Below are positions 9,783-21,816 of a stretch of 64,000 nt of DNA, piece after piece. This DNA is from Nansenia antarctica (taxonomy: Eukaryota > Chordata > Actinopteri > Argentiniformes > Microstomatidae). The stretch spans positions 29,303,623 through 29,367,622 of the forward strand of contig OZ022348.1 of the NCBI GenBank assembly GCA_963989245.1, in the 5' to 3' direction. Every line of letters begins with the position of its first letter. The first letter of the stretch is position 1. The notes below the pieces were generated by a model. That model ran no database searches. It saw only the letters and a program-made list of their open reading frames with translations, and was not told where the DNA came from. The position numbers and the translations under genes are program-made.

Positions 9783-9876
9783 GTAAGTTGAAATATCAAA
9801 ATGAAATGTTTAACTAAATAATCGGTCCGGTTCCAGGCTGAGGAAGTCAGGCAAAGAGTACTCGAGAAGGAGACGC

Positions 9877-10617
9877 ATGAGAAAATCGAAGAAAGCTCTA
9901 TTGGCAGAGGGGGGGAAATTAACAAAAATAACCGATCTGTTTGCGAAGCAAGCAGGTACTAGCGTGATTCCTTCAACTAGCACTAGCACTAGCGTTGAAC
10001 TTGTGGAGGGAGACGACGAGGGAGAGAAACATGGAGACAAGCAAGAGGATGTGGCAGAGGAATCAGACATGGACACGGGACTTGTGGCAGAAACAGTTAA
10101 TCATGACAAGCAAAAGGCGTTGGAAATTACCGGTACATTGTCAGAGGGAACGGCGGCCGCGGGAGCAATGAGCGGAGCTGGTAGGATGGCTACAGAGGAG
10201 CAGTATGATTTTTTGGTGAGAGAGCTGTGGGCCAAAGAACAGGGCTGGGACGACCCCATCCCGGAGCATCTCGCTGACCAATGGAGAGAGTGGGAAGAAG
10301 AACTCCCCCTGCTCTGCGAGATCGCCATCCCCCGGAGTTACTTCACTTCGATGGTCGACCTGGAGACCAGTGAGATTGACCTGCACGTCTTCAGTGACGC
10401 TTCGGAGACCGCTTACGGGTCAGTGGCTTATCTTCGGGCTAAGGACAAGGGAGGAGAGGTCCACGTCGCCTTCGTCCTAGCCCGATCCAGGGTAGCCCCA
10501 CGAAAGCAGCAGTCGATCCCGCGCCTGGAGCTCTGCACAGCTCTGGTTGGCGCACAGTTAGCTAAGTTGGTGAAGGAAGAACTCACCTTACCTGTGCGTG
10601 ATACCGTCTTGTGGTAG
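9877..10617 (+). CDS. Chimeric reading frame: unknown acidic N-terminus fused to BEL/Pao RNase H
   Basis: A 246-codon frame. Residues 1-~108 are basic then acidic (KSKKALLAEGGKLTKITDLF, then a Ser/Thr run and EGDDEGE), like the N-terminal tails of zinc-finger/hAT-type proteins but not assignable. From about residue 110 it is BEL/Pao pol: VRELWAKEQGWDDPIPEHL and the RNase H motif FSDASETAYGS. It stops at TAG 10615-10617, where the intact BEL/Pao copy at 33330-39509 has Ser in the motif WSDSTT. The two parts are in one frame with no stop at the junction. Whether this is a translated fusion or chance is open. Confidence 0.45.
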   Translation: MRKSKKALLAEGGKLTKITDLFAKQAGTSVIPSTSTSTSVELVEGDDEGEKHGDKQEDVAEESDMDTGLVAETVNHDKQKALEITGTLSEGTAAAGAMSGAGRMATEEQYDFLVRELWAKEQGWDDPIPEHLADQWREWEEELPLLCEIAIPRSYFTSMVDLETSEIDLHVFSDASETAYGSVAYLRAKDKGGEVHVAFVLARSRVAPRKQQSIPRLELCTALVGAQLAKLVKEELTLPVRDTVLW

Positions 10618-11360
10618 GACTCTACGACCGTTATCACCTGGCTCCAGTCACAATCCTGCCGGTACAAGGTGTTTGTAGGAGTCCGAGTATCGGAGATCCA
10701 GGAACTGGTAGGAGCGGAGTGCTGGAGGTACATAGACACCGGACAAAACCCTGCAGATGTTATCACTAGAGGGACGTCCCTTGCCAGTCTTGTCCTCCCT
10801 AACTCTTACAACAACGGACCAGAGTTCCTCCGGCTACCAGAGGAGGAGTGGCCCACCCAACCATCCCTGATGAAGAGTCAGGATGAGTCGGAGATCAAGA
10901 AGTCCCTCTTCTGCGGGCTGAGTCAAGATCAGGCCCCGGAGGGCCTCAACATGGATGACTGCCTGACATTGGTGAGCCTCCAGAAGAAAACGTTCCTCTG
11001 GCACCACCCAGAGTTTCCCACTACTACCGACCTCAGTGCAGCTGACTACGAGGAAGCGGAGCTCCTGGTGTGGCAGAGAGCGTAGAGGGACTCCTTCCCA
11101 GAAGAAAGGGAGTGCCTGACACAAGGAAAGCCAGTCGCATCAGACAGTCGACTCCTGACCCTAGCCCCGGAACTTGACGCCCAGGGGCTCATCAGAGTGG
11201 GTGGCAGGTTGAGAAGGGCCCCGAATCTATCAGAGGACACAAAACACCCTATCGTCCTGGGTACCAGTCACAGGGTGACCGAGTTAGTCCAGAAGTATGA
11301 CCAGGCGGTGTGCCACGCTGGGGCCAAGCGAGTATTCACGGAGATCCGGCGACGCTTTTA
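10207..11360 (+). mobile_element. Internal BEL/Pao pol fragment, no LTRs
   Basis: Aligns by eye with residues ~1320-1690 of the intact BEL/Pao protein at 33330-39509: end of RT/RNase H (SRVAPRKQQSIPRLELC, NPADVITRG), linker, and the start of the integrase zinc-binding region (HAGAKRVFTEIRRRF). In-frame stops at 10615-10617 and at about 11083-11085 interrupt it, and it ends abruptly at 11360. Sequence divergence from the intact copy is clear, so it is an older or different BEL/Pao family. No LTR or target duplication is visible. Confidence 0.85.
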
Positions 11361-11408
11361 GACTTTTGAAGCTCTGGTTTTGAATGTAATTCAGTTTTGT
11401 TTTCACAG

Positions 11409-14132
11409 AATGGAAGACGGAGGAGAATATTGAGAGAGCAGCACTCTTATTCAGGCAGCATCTTCTGCAAAATGCTGAGCACAACCCTGTCCTCCGTGTC
11501 AGACTTGACATGGAGGACAGTTCAGAAGATAAGGAGGAGTATTTTGGCTTTCTATAAGCAGCAGAACGTGAATTGGGCCAGTCCCCTGTTTGTTCACTTG
11601 ATCGGTAATTTAATCTCTAGTTTCTAAATCTCTAATTTACTAGTCTACAATACATATCTCTTGTTTCAGTTACAATAAGTGTTTCGTAATGTTTAGGTGA
11701 TGAAGCTGTCGGGCCGGGAGTTTCTCGGTTCTTTTTCTCAATGACAATCTCCAAACTCCAATTTGGATTTGATATCAGTCTAGGTACCTCTTTCACTTCC
11801 ATATTAAATGTGCTGTTCCATTAACACAACTGATAAACTGTTGATACATTTATTTATTTAACCATGAGTATTCACACAAGGCAGTGTCATTTGCTTCAGC
11901 AACTTGGTTTTTTCCCTAATTATTAACTAAATAGGCAATGACTACTGACTACATGAATTAACACAGGCCGTTTAGAATCCATTATAAGCAACCAAACAGA
12001 TAACATAATGTATTGTGCAACGTACTATGCACAGTTTTTTGTATATGTAAGCTATACATTGCCAAACTCGTAAGCCCCTCAAGCCCCCTTCTATTAATCA
12101 GCTTCTATTTATTATTGTAGTTGTTATAGTAATATTCTTGCAGTTCTATTTCAAATGGAGTGTGATATTGTTACAAATGGCAAATAGGTGTCAGATATGA
12201 CAAAAAGCACGTTTTGTGCTTATTCATAAAAAACTATTGTGGATGATAAATGAAACTTGTTCTCATCTCACTCCATTTTCCAGGTGGACCAGGGAAGACC
12301 CTTTTATTTGAAGGGGAGGAAAATCATTTTGTGCCATCCACTTCCAAAGTCCTGCTTGACAGTGGGCTTTTTGTGGTTGTGGGCAGAATGATTGGCCATT
12401 ATTTTATCCACGGGGGTCCCAGGTTGACTGGACTGAGCCAGGCACTGTTTGACAACACTCAGCTGTCCTGTCTGGACTGCCCAGACATGGACATACGGGA
12501 AATGGTTGAGATTGTGAGTTCCATGTTTATTAAAAGATTTTCCCTCCATATCCTTGCCTATCATTTGCATTTGACGACAATGCTGTAATGGTGAACATTA
12601 ATGTAGTTCGGGATAAGTGCCTGCTAGTAATTGAAATCAAGGGTCAACTGATTGTGTAACATGATAATATTTACATGTAACCTTTTAACAGGATTCGTCC
12701 TGCTTTGTTTGTTTTGTAATTCACAGCTTGATGGCCAGAGAAACCTCAGGGAGGACGACCAGAGAAACCTCAGGGAGGACGAACAGCAAACCCTGCATGA
12801 CCTGTGCCTGAACTGGGACCTGCCCCAACTCACTTCTGACAATAGGAAATGGCTGGCTGAGAAGATTCTCATCCATGCAGTAGGTTTCAGTATTTGCTGT
12901 TGAATCAATTGCCCTTTGGAGATTGCTGTTGTAATCAGGTTAGGCTCATGCCTTAACCAAGGCATTGGCCATAGAAGTGGATTCTTCTTCTAATAACTAT
13001 TATAAATCTTTTTCTTCTAATAACTATTATTGTAGGTCCTTGGCCGGAGAAGGAAGCAGGTGAAACAGCTGAGGAAGGGGCTGAAGGAGTGTCAGGTCCT
13101 TCACCTTTTAAAGGAAAGACCGGAGGCAGTGGAGGTTCTTCTTCCAAGATCGTCAAGCGTAAATGTGGTCCCAGAGGTATTAAAATTCATTCAAGGCATC
13201 AAATGGATCAGTGTGTACGTTTTAGTGACCATCTAGTGGTAATGTTGCGGTTGCAACCAACTGATTATTTGGCAAACATTGAATATAATATTCACAAGTA
13301 TGTTTTAATTAAATTAAATCATAATTACACACTGATCAAATATGAATGGTCAATTATTTATCCAAACAAAATTAGTACTACACAATACAGTGCATACTGG
13401 CAACTCACTTACAAATACAGTGAGCACTCGATGCCTCACACCAGTCAATACCTGGCCTTGTCACTCCTTGCATGTCCAAGAGTACAGTATACTCACTATG
13501 TCCCATGTTATGGAAGTGTACATGTATGACAGTTTTAACTGGTCCTATAATCCAAATATTTTGAGTAAAATCGTCTTATTTTCATAGATGATTCTAGGGC
13601 GAATTGTGTGGCCAACAGCAGAGAGCGAAGACTCGGACGACGACTACTCCACCAATATCTCGCTACTTGAATGCCGGTGTCGTGTGACTGGGTTCTTGAG
13701 GGAATATATTGAGAAAGATAAGTAATCGATTTGTATTGCTATTTATTCTAGACCGTTGTGTACGTGAATGTTCTGTTGTCTGACTTGCAGGTAAATTGAA
13801 ATGTCCAATTGTATTCGACAGAACGTTTCAGGGAATGTAGTTACATTTTACAGCACTGTGGATGTCCAGTTGTCAAATAGTCATTTTGTTAAACGCGTGT
13901 CTTTTTTTCTGCAGCCACATCAGAAGAACTGAACCAGCTTTTGAAGTTCTGGGTAGGGTGGAGTGTTCTGCCAGAAGTACTTCATGTTGAAGTTTGCTCG
14001 GTCCAGATGCCCACTTCAGCCACATGCTCAGAACTGTTAAAGCTACCTGGTCGCTACACATCCTTCCAGGATTTTTCAAATGATCTTGTGGCTTCTGTGT
14101 CCACAACTGACACTGGATTTGGACTTCTCTAG
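11409..14132 (+). pseudogene. HECT-like ubiquitin-ligase-type gene (teleost multi-copy family), 5'-truncated
   Basis: Seven exons with GT-AG borders, approximately 11409-11604, 11696-11785, 12284-12513, 12727-12881, 13036-13176, 13588-13721 and 13915-14132 (stop TAG 14130). Conserved blocks are EAVGPGVSRFFFSMTISKLQ, GLFVVVGRMIGHYFIHGGP, LTSDNRKWLAEKILIHAV and SEELNQLLKFWVGWSVLP ... DTGFGLL. These match the divergent HECT-like domain of fish proteins annotated G2/M-phase E3-ligase-like (assignment from memory of the family). Exon 1 has an indel near 11560 (one frame stops after YFGFL, the next continues YKQQNVNWASPLFVHLIG). Exon 4 has a 24-bp in-frame duplication (QRNLRED twice). The 5' portion is absent; a BEL/Pao fragment lies directly upstream. 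The last two exons are inside the tandem unit and so recur three more times. Confidence 0.7.
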
Positions 14133-14425
14133 TCACTCCGCCTGCCTGACCCCCAGCCTGTCTGCCGACCACTCCACCTGCCTGACCCCCAGCCTGTCTG
14201 CCGACCACTCCGCCTGCCTGACCCCCAGCCTGTCTGCCGACCACTCCGCCTGCCTGTCTGCCGACCACTCCGCCTGCCTGACCCCCAGCCTGTCTGCCGA
14301 CCACTCCGCCTGCCTGACCCCCAGCCTGTCTGCCGACCACTCCGCCTGCCTGACCCCCAGCCTGTCTGCCGACCACTCCGCCTGCCTGACCCCCTGCCTG
14401 TCTGCCGACCACTCCGCCTGCCGAA
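14133..14425. repeat. 36-bp minisatellite between HECT-like and YR genes, unit 1
   Basis: Begins directly after the HECT-like stop codon. Unit CCGCCTGCCTGACCCCCAGC plus CTGTCTGCCGACCACT, about eight copies, one of them shortened. It is open in several frames (12-residue repeats such as SACLTPSLSADH), so apparent proteins here need not be real. The complementary strand core CAGACAGGCTGGGGGTCAGG is nearly the same as the chromovirus LTR repeat. Confidence 0.9.
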
Positions 14426-17400
14426 GCAAGCAGGCCCCCTCAACCCCCGCGGCCCCTCAACCCCCAGACCCTCAACGCCCGGACCCTCAACCCCCGGAAC
14501 CTCAACACCCATTAGAGGATGCCCACATTGCCCACATTGCAGGCCACCCTCAACCCCCATTCCTATTGGATGCACACAGTGCCCACAGTGCAGGCAAATT
14601 TGGGTGGAGAACCAGGTAATGAAGAGGAGCCTGGAGATTCTTCAGGGAAAACTCGACTCCCTGAGGCCAACACCGGACGAACGGATGCGCAAAAAAAAAA
14701 ATACAAGGTCCCCCAAAACGAAACAAGCCGGCGTTCCTCGTTACAGTAAGTGTAATTATAATGCCATTATTAGTGTGGTTGCTGAAGGTTGTGGTTGTTG
14801 TTTTTTTATTTATTTTTATTTATTTATAGACTTAAATTCTAGTTTAGGTTATTCTGCATTTTCATTACTCTTACTGATCTGAACTTTTCTGTCTTCTTCA
14901 GTGAAAATTCTAAAGGAATATCACAGCCATGTCACAGGGCTAAATCCTACAAGGAAGAAGAGTGAAAATGCTGCGCAAACGAAGTCCCGCATAAATTCGT
15001 TTGTGGTGCATATGGCTAAAGGGCGGATCCCGCCCGTTACAATGAGTCACCTCAATGACACAAAACTGGCTCGGGAGTGAGTAAACATAAGAGAAAAACA
15101 TGTTTGCCATTTGTATGGGCTGTTACCTGCATTTGTTTCCTCCCACAGTTCAAAGACATGCATGCTAGGTGGATTGGACTTACCAAATTGCCCATATGTG
15201 TGTGTCCCTGCTAACCTAAATATAATAAATAAATAAATACATAATATGTATTTGTCTTAGATGGGTTGGCGTCCTCCATTCGAAGGACTTAGCTGTCACT
15301 ACAATTCGACAGTACGTGATGGACGTCATGACGTTCATCAAGTATTTGAAGGATATGATGCCAGAGCCTGTAAGGGTCTCCCAACGGTCCCTCAGCCGGA
15401 TCTGGCAAGAACTAAAATGTAGGATGAAGGACCTCAGCAGGGATGTTGTGGCGAGGCGCCAGAAGGTTCGCCAACAAAAATCTGAAAACCTCCTCAGTGT
15501 CGACAAGACACTGGAGACTAATAAAGAAGGCCCCAGGCCAGATTAAAGCTGTTCTACGTGAGTAGCTAGATGTTTTCCATTTATACAGCAATCAGAGTTA
15601 AGTGTCTTGCTCAAGGGTGCCTTTTTCAAAATAAATATTTAGTATTATGCACAGGCATCTTGGATGGTCCTTCAGACCTTTAATGGGCCTTCATATGTTA
15701 AATTCATAAATTGCTTTACAGTCTGGTGCTGGACAAAGGGGTAGGGTGGAGACAAATGATTTATTGTTTTTGTGCTTTCTGCAGAGAAAATGAAAGTGCA
15801 ACGAGGAGATACCAACCTCAAAGAACGCTTCTTCGGCCTGCTGGGTGGGTACTTCTTGGCCTTAACTGGCCATAGGAAAGGGGTACTGACCAACATGACA
15901 GTGTAGGAGGTGGAGAACCGGGAGGTGGACTCAGATGGCCGCGAGGTCATAAGAGTGAGTATACATTTTGTATAAATTTTATATTGCGTCCACCTTATGT
16001 AATATACAATAGACACACATCCACTTTTATGTTACTAGTCCCTGGCGTTTTATAGGCATTGAAATGACTCTTCTTACGTATGCATATAGGTCTCAGTTGA
16101 AAAAGAGATTCCGATCTCAATGTGATCACCTATTTAAATAAAGGACAACACACAGAAAGGACATGGCCAGGGTGAGAATCAAACCAGGGTGTGAATCGGG
16201 TCATTTTCGCTGTGAGGGCACAGTGCTTACCACTGAGCCAGTGCTCCACCTCTTCACAATGCTCTCCTTCTCTCTCTGACTACCAGCACTGATAGCTTGT
16301 AGTGTGCATATAGTGAGCCCACAATGTTTATTATTGATAGGGACTAATACCTTAAAAGTTATATGGTTATGTTATATTACACATGTTGGATGCTATATGA
16401 GTGCTATATGAGTGAATGGGTATGGCTTAAAGCCTGTTGGTATGGCATACAACACATGATTCCATTCCATTCTATTGCTCCATATTGCATAGGAGCTCTA
16501 GGGCCATCTAGTGGTTGGTCATTGAAAGCACACCTTTTCCAACATAATGTCCAACAGCTTAGCTTTCAGCCTGTCTGGTGGACGGCATGCATTTCTATGC
16601 CTGTGTATTGACATTGTCTGTGTTTGTAATATATAAAAGCATCCGTAACTACTACTATTAACTACCGGTAAGTAATGGTAATTGCTGGTAATTTCCTAGT
16701 AGTAACTAATTGGTAGCTCGTGGTAGCTCTTTAGTCTAACCCAAATGTATTATTTAATAGGTATTGGAACACAAGACAAATAGGCGGTTTGGTGGTGCCG
16801 CCTTGCCAGTCAAAAAGAAAGAAATAGGCTGGATGAAGGCATACCTGGTTCTCCGCCCGAAAATGCATGGTCAGCATTCAAAATATTTCTTCCACAACAA
16901 TGCCGGCGGCCGGTGCACGAGGCTGCCGCAATACTTTCGGCAGGAGTGGGCCAGGATGGGCCTACCAGGCAAGCCCACCTTTAGCCAGCTCAGGGCATCA
17001 ATGGCAACACATGTAAGCAAACATTTCTAGTTTTTATTTAAATATTTTGGAATGTGGTTAATTAATTGATGAACTTGTTGGGTGGCAGTGACTCAGGAGG
17101 TAGAGTCCTCGCCCAGCAACCAGAAATGCAGTAAATGCAGTCCATTTACCATTGTATCTTTGTCGCAGGCCCGGCGTACTTATGGGAAAGAGGAAACGAA
17201 TAAAATTAGTGAGCTTATGTGCCATGACGCGGACACTAGTGCGAGATTTTACCAGGCCAATGCCACGGCAGAAGACCTCCATCAAAGGAGGACCATGTGC
17301 GAGCGTGCGGTGGAACAGCAGAGCAAAAGGAAGGGGAAGGGGAAGTTCCTTCGGGTTAGGGTTCAAGATTCTTCCGATTCTGATGATTCTGAAGAAGAGG

Positions 17401-17504
17401 AGGAGGAAGAGGGGGAAAGAGAGGATCATCAAGATTCGGAAGAACAGGAAGAGGATGATGAGGACGAAGAGAGGGAGGAAACAAACCAGGATGTACATTA
17501 CTAC
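14416..17504 (+). pseudogene. Tyrosine recombinase gene, copy 1 (exons 1-6; two lesions)
   Basis: Exons at about 14416-14745, 14902-15076, 15261-15557, 15785-15954, 16761-17012 and 17169-17504. Exon 1 encodes a Cys-rich start (CPHCPHC, CTQCPQC). Exon 2 has VTMSHLNDTKLARE, and exon 3 is a helical, core-binding-like segment. Exon 4 holds the catalytic Arg region LALTGHRKGVLTNMT, exon 5 a Lys-containing hairpin (HKTNRRFGGAALPV) and PTFSQLRASMATH with the second Arg. Exon 6 holds MCHDADTSARFYQ (His and catalytic Tyr), then a basic patch and a Glu/Asp-rich tail. Lesions: an extra base in exon 3 near 15504-15509, and TAG at 15904-15906 in exon 4. The 3' exons are replaced by the next unit. I recall this family as multi-copy in fish; a Crypton-like relation is an inference. 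Confidence 0.75.
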
Positions 17505-17710
17505 ACAATACAGTGCATACTGGCAACTCACTTACAAATACAGTGAGCACTCGATGCCTCACACCAGTCAATACCTGGCCTTGTCACTCCTTGCATGTCC
17601 AAGAGTACAGTATACTCACTATGTCCCATGTTATGGAAGTGTACATGTATGACAGTTTTAACTGGTCCTATAATCCAAATATTTTGAGTAAAATCGTCTT
17701 ATTTTCATAG

Positions 17711-18255
17711 ATGATTCTAGGGCGAATTGTGTGGCCAACAGCAGAGAGCGAAGACTCGGACGACGACTACTCCACCAATATCTCGCTACTTGAATGCCGG
17801 TGTCGTGTGACTGGGTTCTTGAGGGAATATATTGAGAAAGATAAGTAATCGATTTGTATTGCTATTTATTCTAGACCGTTGTGTACGTGAATGTTCTGTT
17901 GTCTGACTTGCAGGTAAATTGAAATGTCCAATTGTATTCGACAGAACGTTTCAGGGAATGTAGTTACATTTTACAGCACTGTGGATGTCCAGTTGTCAAA
18001 TAGTCATTTTGTTAAACGCGTGTCTTTTTTTCTGCAGACACATCAGAAGAACTGAACCAGCTTTTGAAGTTCTGGGTAGGGTGGAGTGTTCTACCAGAAG
18101 TACTTCATGTTGAAGTTTGCTCGGTCCAGATGCCCACTTCAGCCACATGCTCAGAACTGTTAAAGCTACCTGGTCGCTACACATCCTTCCAGGATTTTTC
18201 AAATGATCTTGTGGCTTCTGTGTCCACAACTGACACTGGATTTGGACTTCTCTAG
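17711..18255 (+). pseudogene. HECT-like 3' exons, unit 2 duplicate
   Basis: Copies of the last two HECT-like exons (17711-17844 and 18038-18255) without any upstream exons. The second starts ACATCAG instead of CCACATCAG-type and has GTTCTACCAGAAG where the other units have CTGCC. They could be spliced onto the upstream HECT-like transcript or onto the truncated YR copy 1, but have no promoter of their own that I can see. Confidence 0.8.
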
Positions 18256-18550
18256 TCACTCCGCCTGCCTGACCCCCAGCCTGTCTGCCGACCACTCCAC
18301 CTGCCTGACCCCCAGCCTGTCTGCCGACCACTCCGCCTGCCTGACCCCCAGCCTGTCTGCCGACCACTCCGCCTGCCTGTCTGCCTGTCTGCCGACCACT
18401 CCGCCTGCCTGACCCCCAGCCTGTCTGCCGACCACTCCGCCTGCCTGACCCCCAGCCTGTCTGCCGACCACTCCGCCTGCCTGACCCCCAGCCTGTCTGC
18501 CGACCACTCCGCCTGCCTGACCCCCTGCCTGTCTGCCGACCACTCCGCCT
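18256..18550. repeat. 36-bp minisatellite, unit 2
   Basis: Same repeat as at 14133. One unit reads CCTGTCTGCCTGTCTGCC, an 8-bp-scale rearrangement shared with units 3 and 4 but not with unit 1. Confidence 0.9.
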
Positions 18551-21500
18551 GCCGAAGCAAGCAGGCCCCCTCAACCCCCGCGGCCCCTCAACCCCCAGAC
18601 CCTCAACGCCCGGACCCTCAACCCCCGGAACCTCAACACCCATTAGAGGATGCCCACATTGCCCACATTGCAGGCCACCCTCAACCCCCATTCCTATTGG
18701 ATGCACACAGTGCCCACAGTGCAGGCAAATTTGGGTGGAGAACCAGGTAATGAAGAGGAGCCTGGAGATTCTTCAGGGAAAACTCGACTCCCTGAGGCCA
18801 ACACCGGACGAACGGATGCGCAAAAAAATATATACAAGGTCCCCCAAAACGAAACAAGCCGGCGTTCCTCGTTACAGTAAGTGTAATTATAATGCCATTA
18901 TTAGTGTGGTTGCTGAAGGTTGTGGTTGTTGTTTTTTTATTTATTTTTATTTATTTATAGACTTAAATTCTAGTTTAGGTTATTCTGCATTTTCATTACT
19001 CTTACTGATCTGAACTTTTCTGTCTTCTTCAGTGAAAATTCTAAAGGAATATCACAGCCATGTCACAGGGCTAAATCCTACAAGGAAGAAGAGTGAAAAT
19101 GCTGCGCAAACGAAGTCCCGCATAAATTCGTTTGTGGTGCATATGGCTAAAGGGCGGATCCCACCCGTTACAATGAGTCACCTCAATGACACAAAACTGG
19201 CTCGGGAGTGAGTAAACATAAGAGAAAAACATGTTTGCCATTTGTATGGGCTGTTACCTGCATTTGTTTCCTCCCACAGTTCAAAGACATGCATGCTAGG
19301 TGGATTGGACTTACCAAATTGCCCATATGTGTGTGTCCCTGCTAACCTAAATATAATAAATAAATAAATACATAATATGTATTTGTCTTAGATGGGTTGG
19401 CGTCCTCCATTCGAAGGACTTAGCTGTCACTACAATTCGACAGTACGTGATGGACGTCATGACGTTCATCAAGTATTTGAAGGATATGATGCCAGAGCCT
19501 GTAAGGGTCTCCCAACGGTCCCTCAGCCGGATCTGGCAAGAACTAAAATGTAGGATGAAGGACCTCAGCAGGGATGTTGTGGCGAGGCGCCAGAAGGTTC
19601 GCCAACAAAAATCTGAAAACCTCCTCAGTGTCGACGCTCACTGGAGACTAATAAAGAAGGCCCCAGGCCAGATTAAAGCTGTTCTACGTGAGTAGCTAGA
19701 TGTTTTCCATTTATACAGCAATCAGAGTTAAGTGTCTTGCTCAAGGGTACCTTTTTCAAAATAAATATTTAGTATTATGCACAGGCATCTTGGATGGTCC
19801 TTCAGACCTTTAATGGGCCTTCATATGTTAAATTCATAAATTGCTTTACAGTCTGGTGCTGGACAAAGGGGTAGGGTGGAGACAAATGATTTATTGTTTT
19901 TGTGCTTTCTGCAGAGAAAATGAAAGTGCAACGAGGAGATACCAACCTCAAAGAACGCTTCTTCGGCCTGCTGGGTGGGTACTTCTTGGCCTTAACTGGC
20001 CATAGGACAGGGGTACTGACCAACATGACAGTGGAGGAGGTGGAGAACCGGGAGGTGGACTCAGATGGCCGCGAGGTCATAAGAGTGAGTATACATTTTG
20101 TATTAATTTTATATTGCGTCCACCTTATGTAATATACAATAGACACACATCCACTTTTATGTTACTAGTCCCTGGCGTTTTATAGGCATTGAAATGACTC
20201 TTCTTACGTATGCATATAGGTCTCAGTTGAAAAAGAGATTCCGATCTCAATGTGATCACCTATTTAAATAAAGGACAACACACAGAAAGGGCATGGCCAG
20301 GGTGAGAATCAAACCAGGGTGTGAATCGGGTCATTTTCGCTGTGAGGGCACAGTGCTCCACCTCTTCACAATGCTCTCCTTCTCTCTCTGACTACCAGCA
20401 CTGATAGCTTGTAGTGTGCATATAGTGAGCCCACAATGTTTATTATTGATAGGGACTAATACCTTAAAAGTTATATGGTTATGTTATATTACACATGTTG
20501 GATGCTATATGAGTGCTATATGAGTGAATGGGTATGGCTTAAAGCCTGTTGGTATGGCATACAACACATGATTCCATTCCATTCTATTGCTCCATATTGC
20601 ATAGGAGCTCTAGGGCCATCTAGTGGTTGGTCATTGAAAGCACACCTTTTCCAACATAATGTCCAACAGCTTAGCTTTCAGCCTGTCTGGTGGACGGCAT
20701 GCATTTCTATGCCTGTGTATTGACATTGTCTGTGTTTGTAATATATAAAAGCATCCGTAACTACTACTATTAACTACCGGTAAGTAATGGTAATTGCTGG
20801 TAATTTCCTAGTAGTAACTAATTGGTAGCTCGTGGTAGCTCTTTAGTCTAACCCAAATGTATTATTTAATAGGTATTGGAACACAAGACAAATAGGCGGT
20901 TTGGTGGTGCCGCCTTGCCAGTCAAAAAGAAAGAAATAGGCTGGATGAAGGCATACCTGGTTCTCCGCCCGAAAATGCATGGTCAGCATTCAAAATATTT
21001 CTTCCACAACAATGCCGGCGGCCGGTGCACGAGGCTGCCGCAATACTTTCGGCAGGAGTGGGCCAGGATGGGCCTACCAGGCAAGCCCACCTTTAGCCAG
21101 CTCAGGGCATCAATGGCAACACATGTAAGCAAACATTTCTAGTTTTTATTTAAATATTTTGGAATGTGGTTAATTAATTGATGAACTTGTTGGGTGGCAG
21201 TGACTCAGGAGGTAGAGTCCTCGCCCAGCAACCAGAAATGCAGTAAATGCAGTCCATTTACCATTGTATCTTTGTCGCAGGCCCGGCGTACTTATGGGAA
21301 ATAGGAAACGAATAAAATTTGTGAGCTTATGTGCCATGACGCGGACACTAGTGCGAGATTTTACCAGGCCAATGCCACGGCAGAAGACCTCCATCAAAGG
21401 AGGACCATGTGCGAGCGTGCGGTGGAACAGCAGAGCAAAAGGAAGGGGAAGTTCCTTCGGGTTAGGGTTCAAGATTCTTCCGATTCTGATGATTCTGAAG

Positions 21501-21601
21501 AAGAGGAGGAGGAAGAGGGGGAAAGAGAGGATCATCAAGATTCGGAAGAACAGGAAGAGGATGATGAGGATGAAGAGAGGGAGGAAACAAACCAGGATGT
21601 A
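18551..21601 (+). pseudogene. Tyrosine recombinase gene, copy 2 (exons 1-6; nonsense in exon 6)
   Basis: Exons at about 18551-18876, 19033-19207, 19392-19687, 19915-20084, 20873-21124 and 21281-21601. Exons 2-5 are open, including catalytic Arg (TGHRTGVLTNMTVEEVE), the Lys hairpin and SQLRASMATH. In exon 6 TAG at 21302-21304 replaces a Glu codon, seven codons into the exon and before the His/Tyr motif, so the catalytic Tyr would not be made. The intron-4 segment has an 18-bp deletion relative to copy 1 (between repeated GTGCT), shared with copies 3 and 4. The 3' exons are missing. Confidence 0.75.
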
Positions 21602-21816
21602 CATTACTACACAATACAGTGCATACTGGCAACTCACTTACAAATACAGTGAGCACTCGATGCCTCACACCAGTCAATACCTGGCCTTGTCACTCTTTGC
21701 ATGTCCAAGAGTACAGTATACTCACTATGTCCCATGTTATGGAAGTGTACATGTATGACAGTTTTAACTGGTCCTATAATCCAAATATTTTGAGTAAAAT
21801 CGTCTTATTTTCATAG

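Noticed and set aside
14133..14425. CRISPR array
   Set aside because: Direct tandem minisatellite without unique spacers in a eukaryotic genome.
13873..14619. Long Gly/Gln/Arg/Ala- or Ser/Asp/His-rich open frames over the minisatellite on both strands (also in units 2-4)
   Set aside because: A 36-bp unit without stops gives open frames in every reading; there are no start contexts or domains apart from the possible YR N-terminus.
16140..16260. tRNA-like SINE head in YR intron 4 (antisense, GTGCTTACCACTGAGCCAGTG)
   Set aside because: Too degraded to define ends; in units 2-4 part of it is deleted.
16363..16611. 82-residue frame in YR intron 4, repeated in all units
   Set aside because: Lies in an intron, has no domain, and its conservation is explained by the recent duplication.
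17058..17531. Minus-strand hydrophobic frame opposite YR exon 6 (also in other units), looking like a membrane protein
   Set aside because: Antisense of Glu/Asp codons gives Leu/Phe runs; the sense strand has the recombinase motif.
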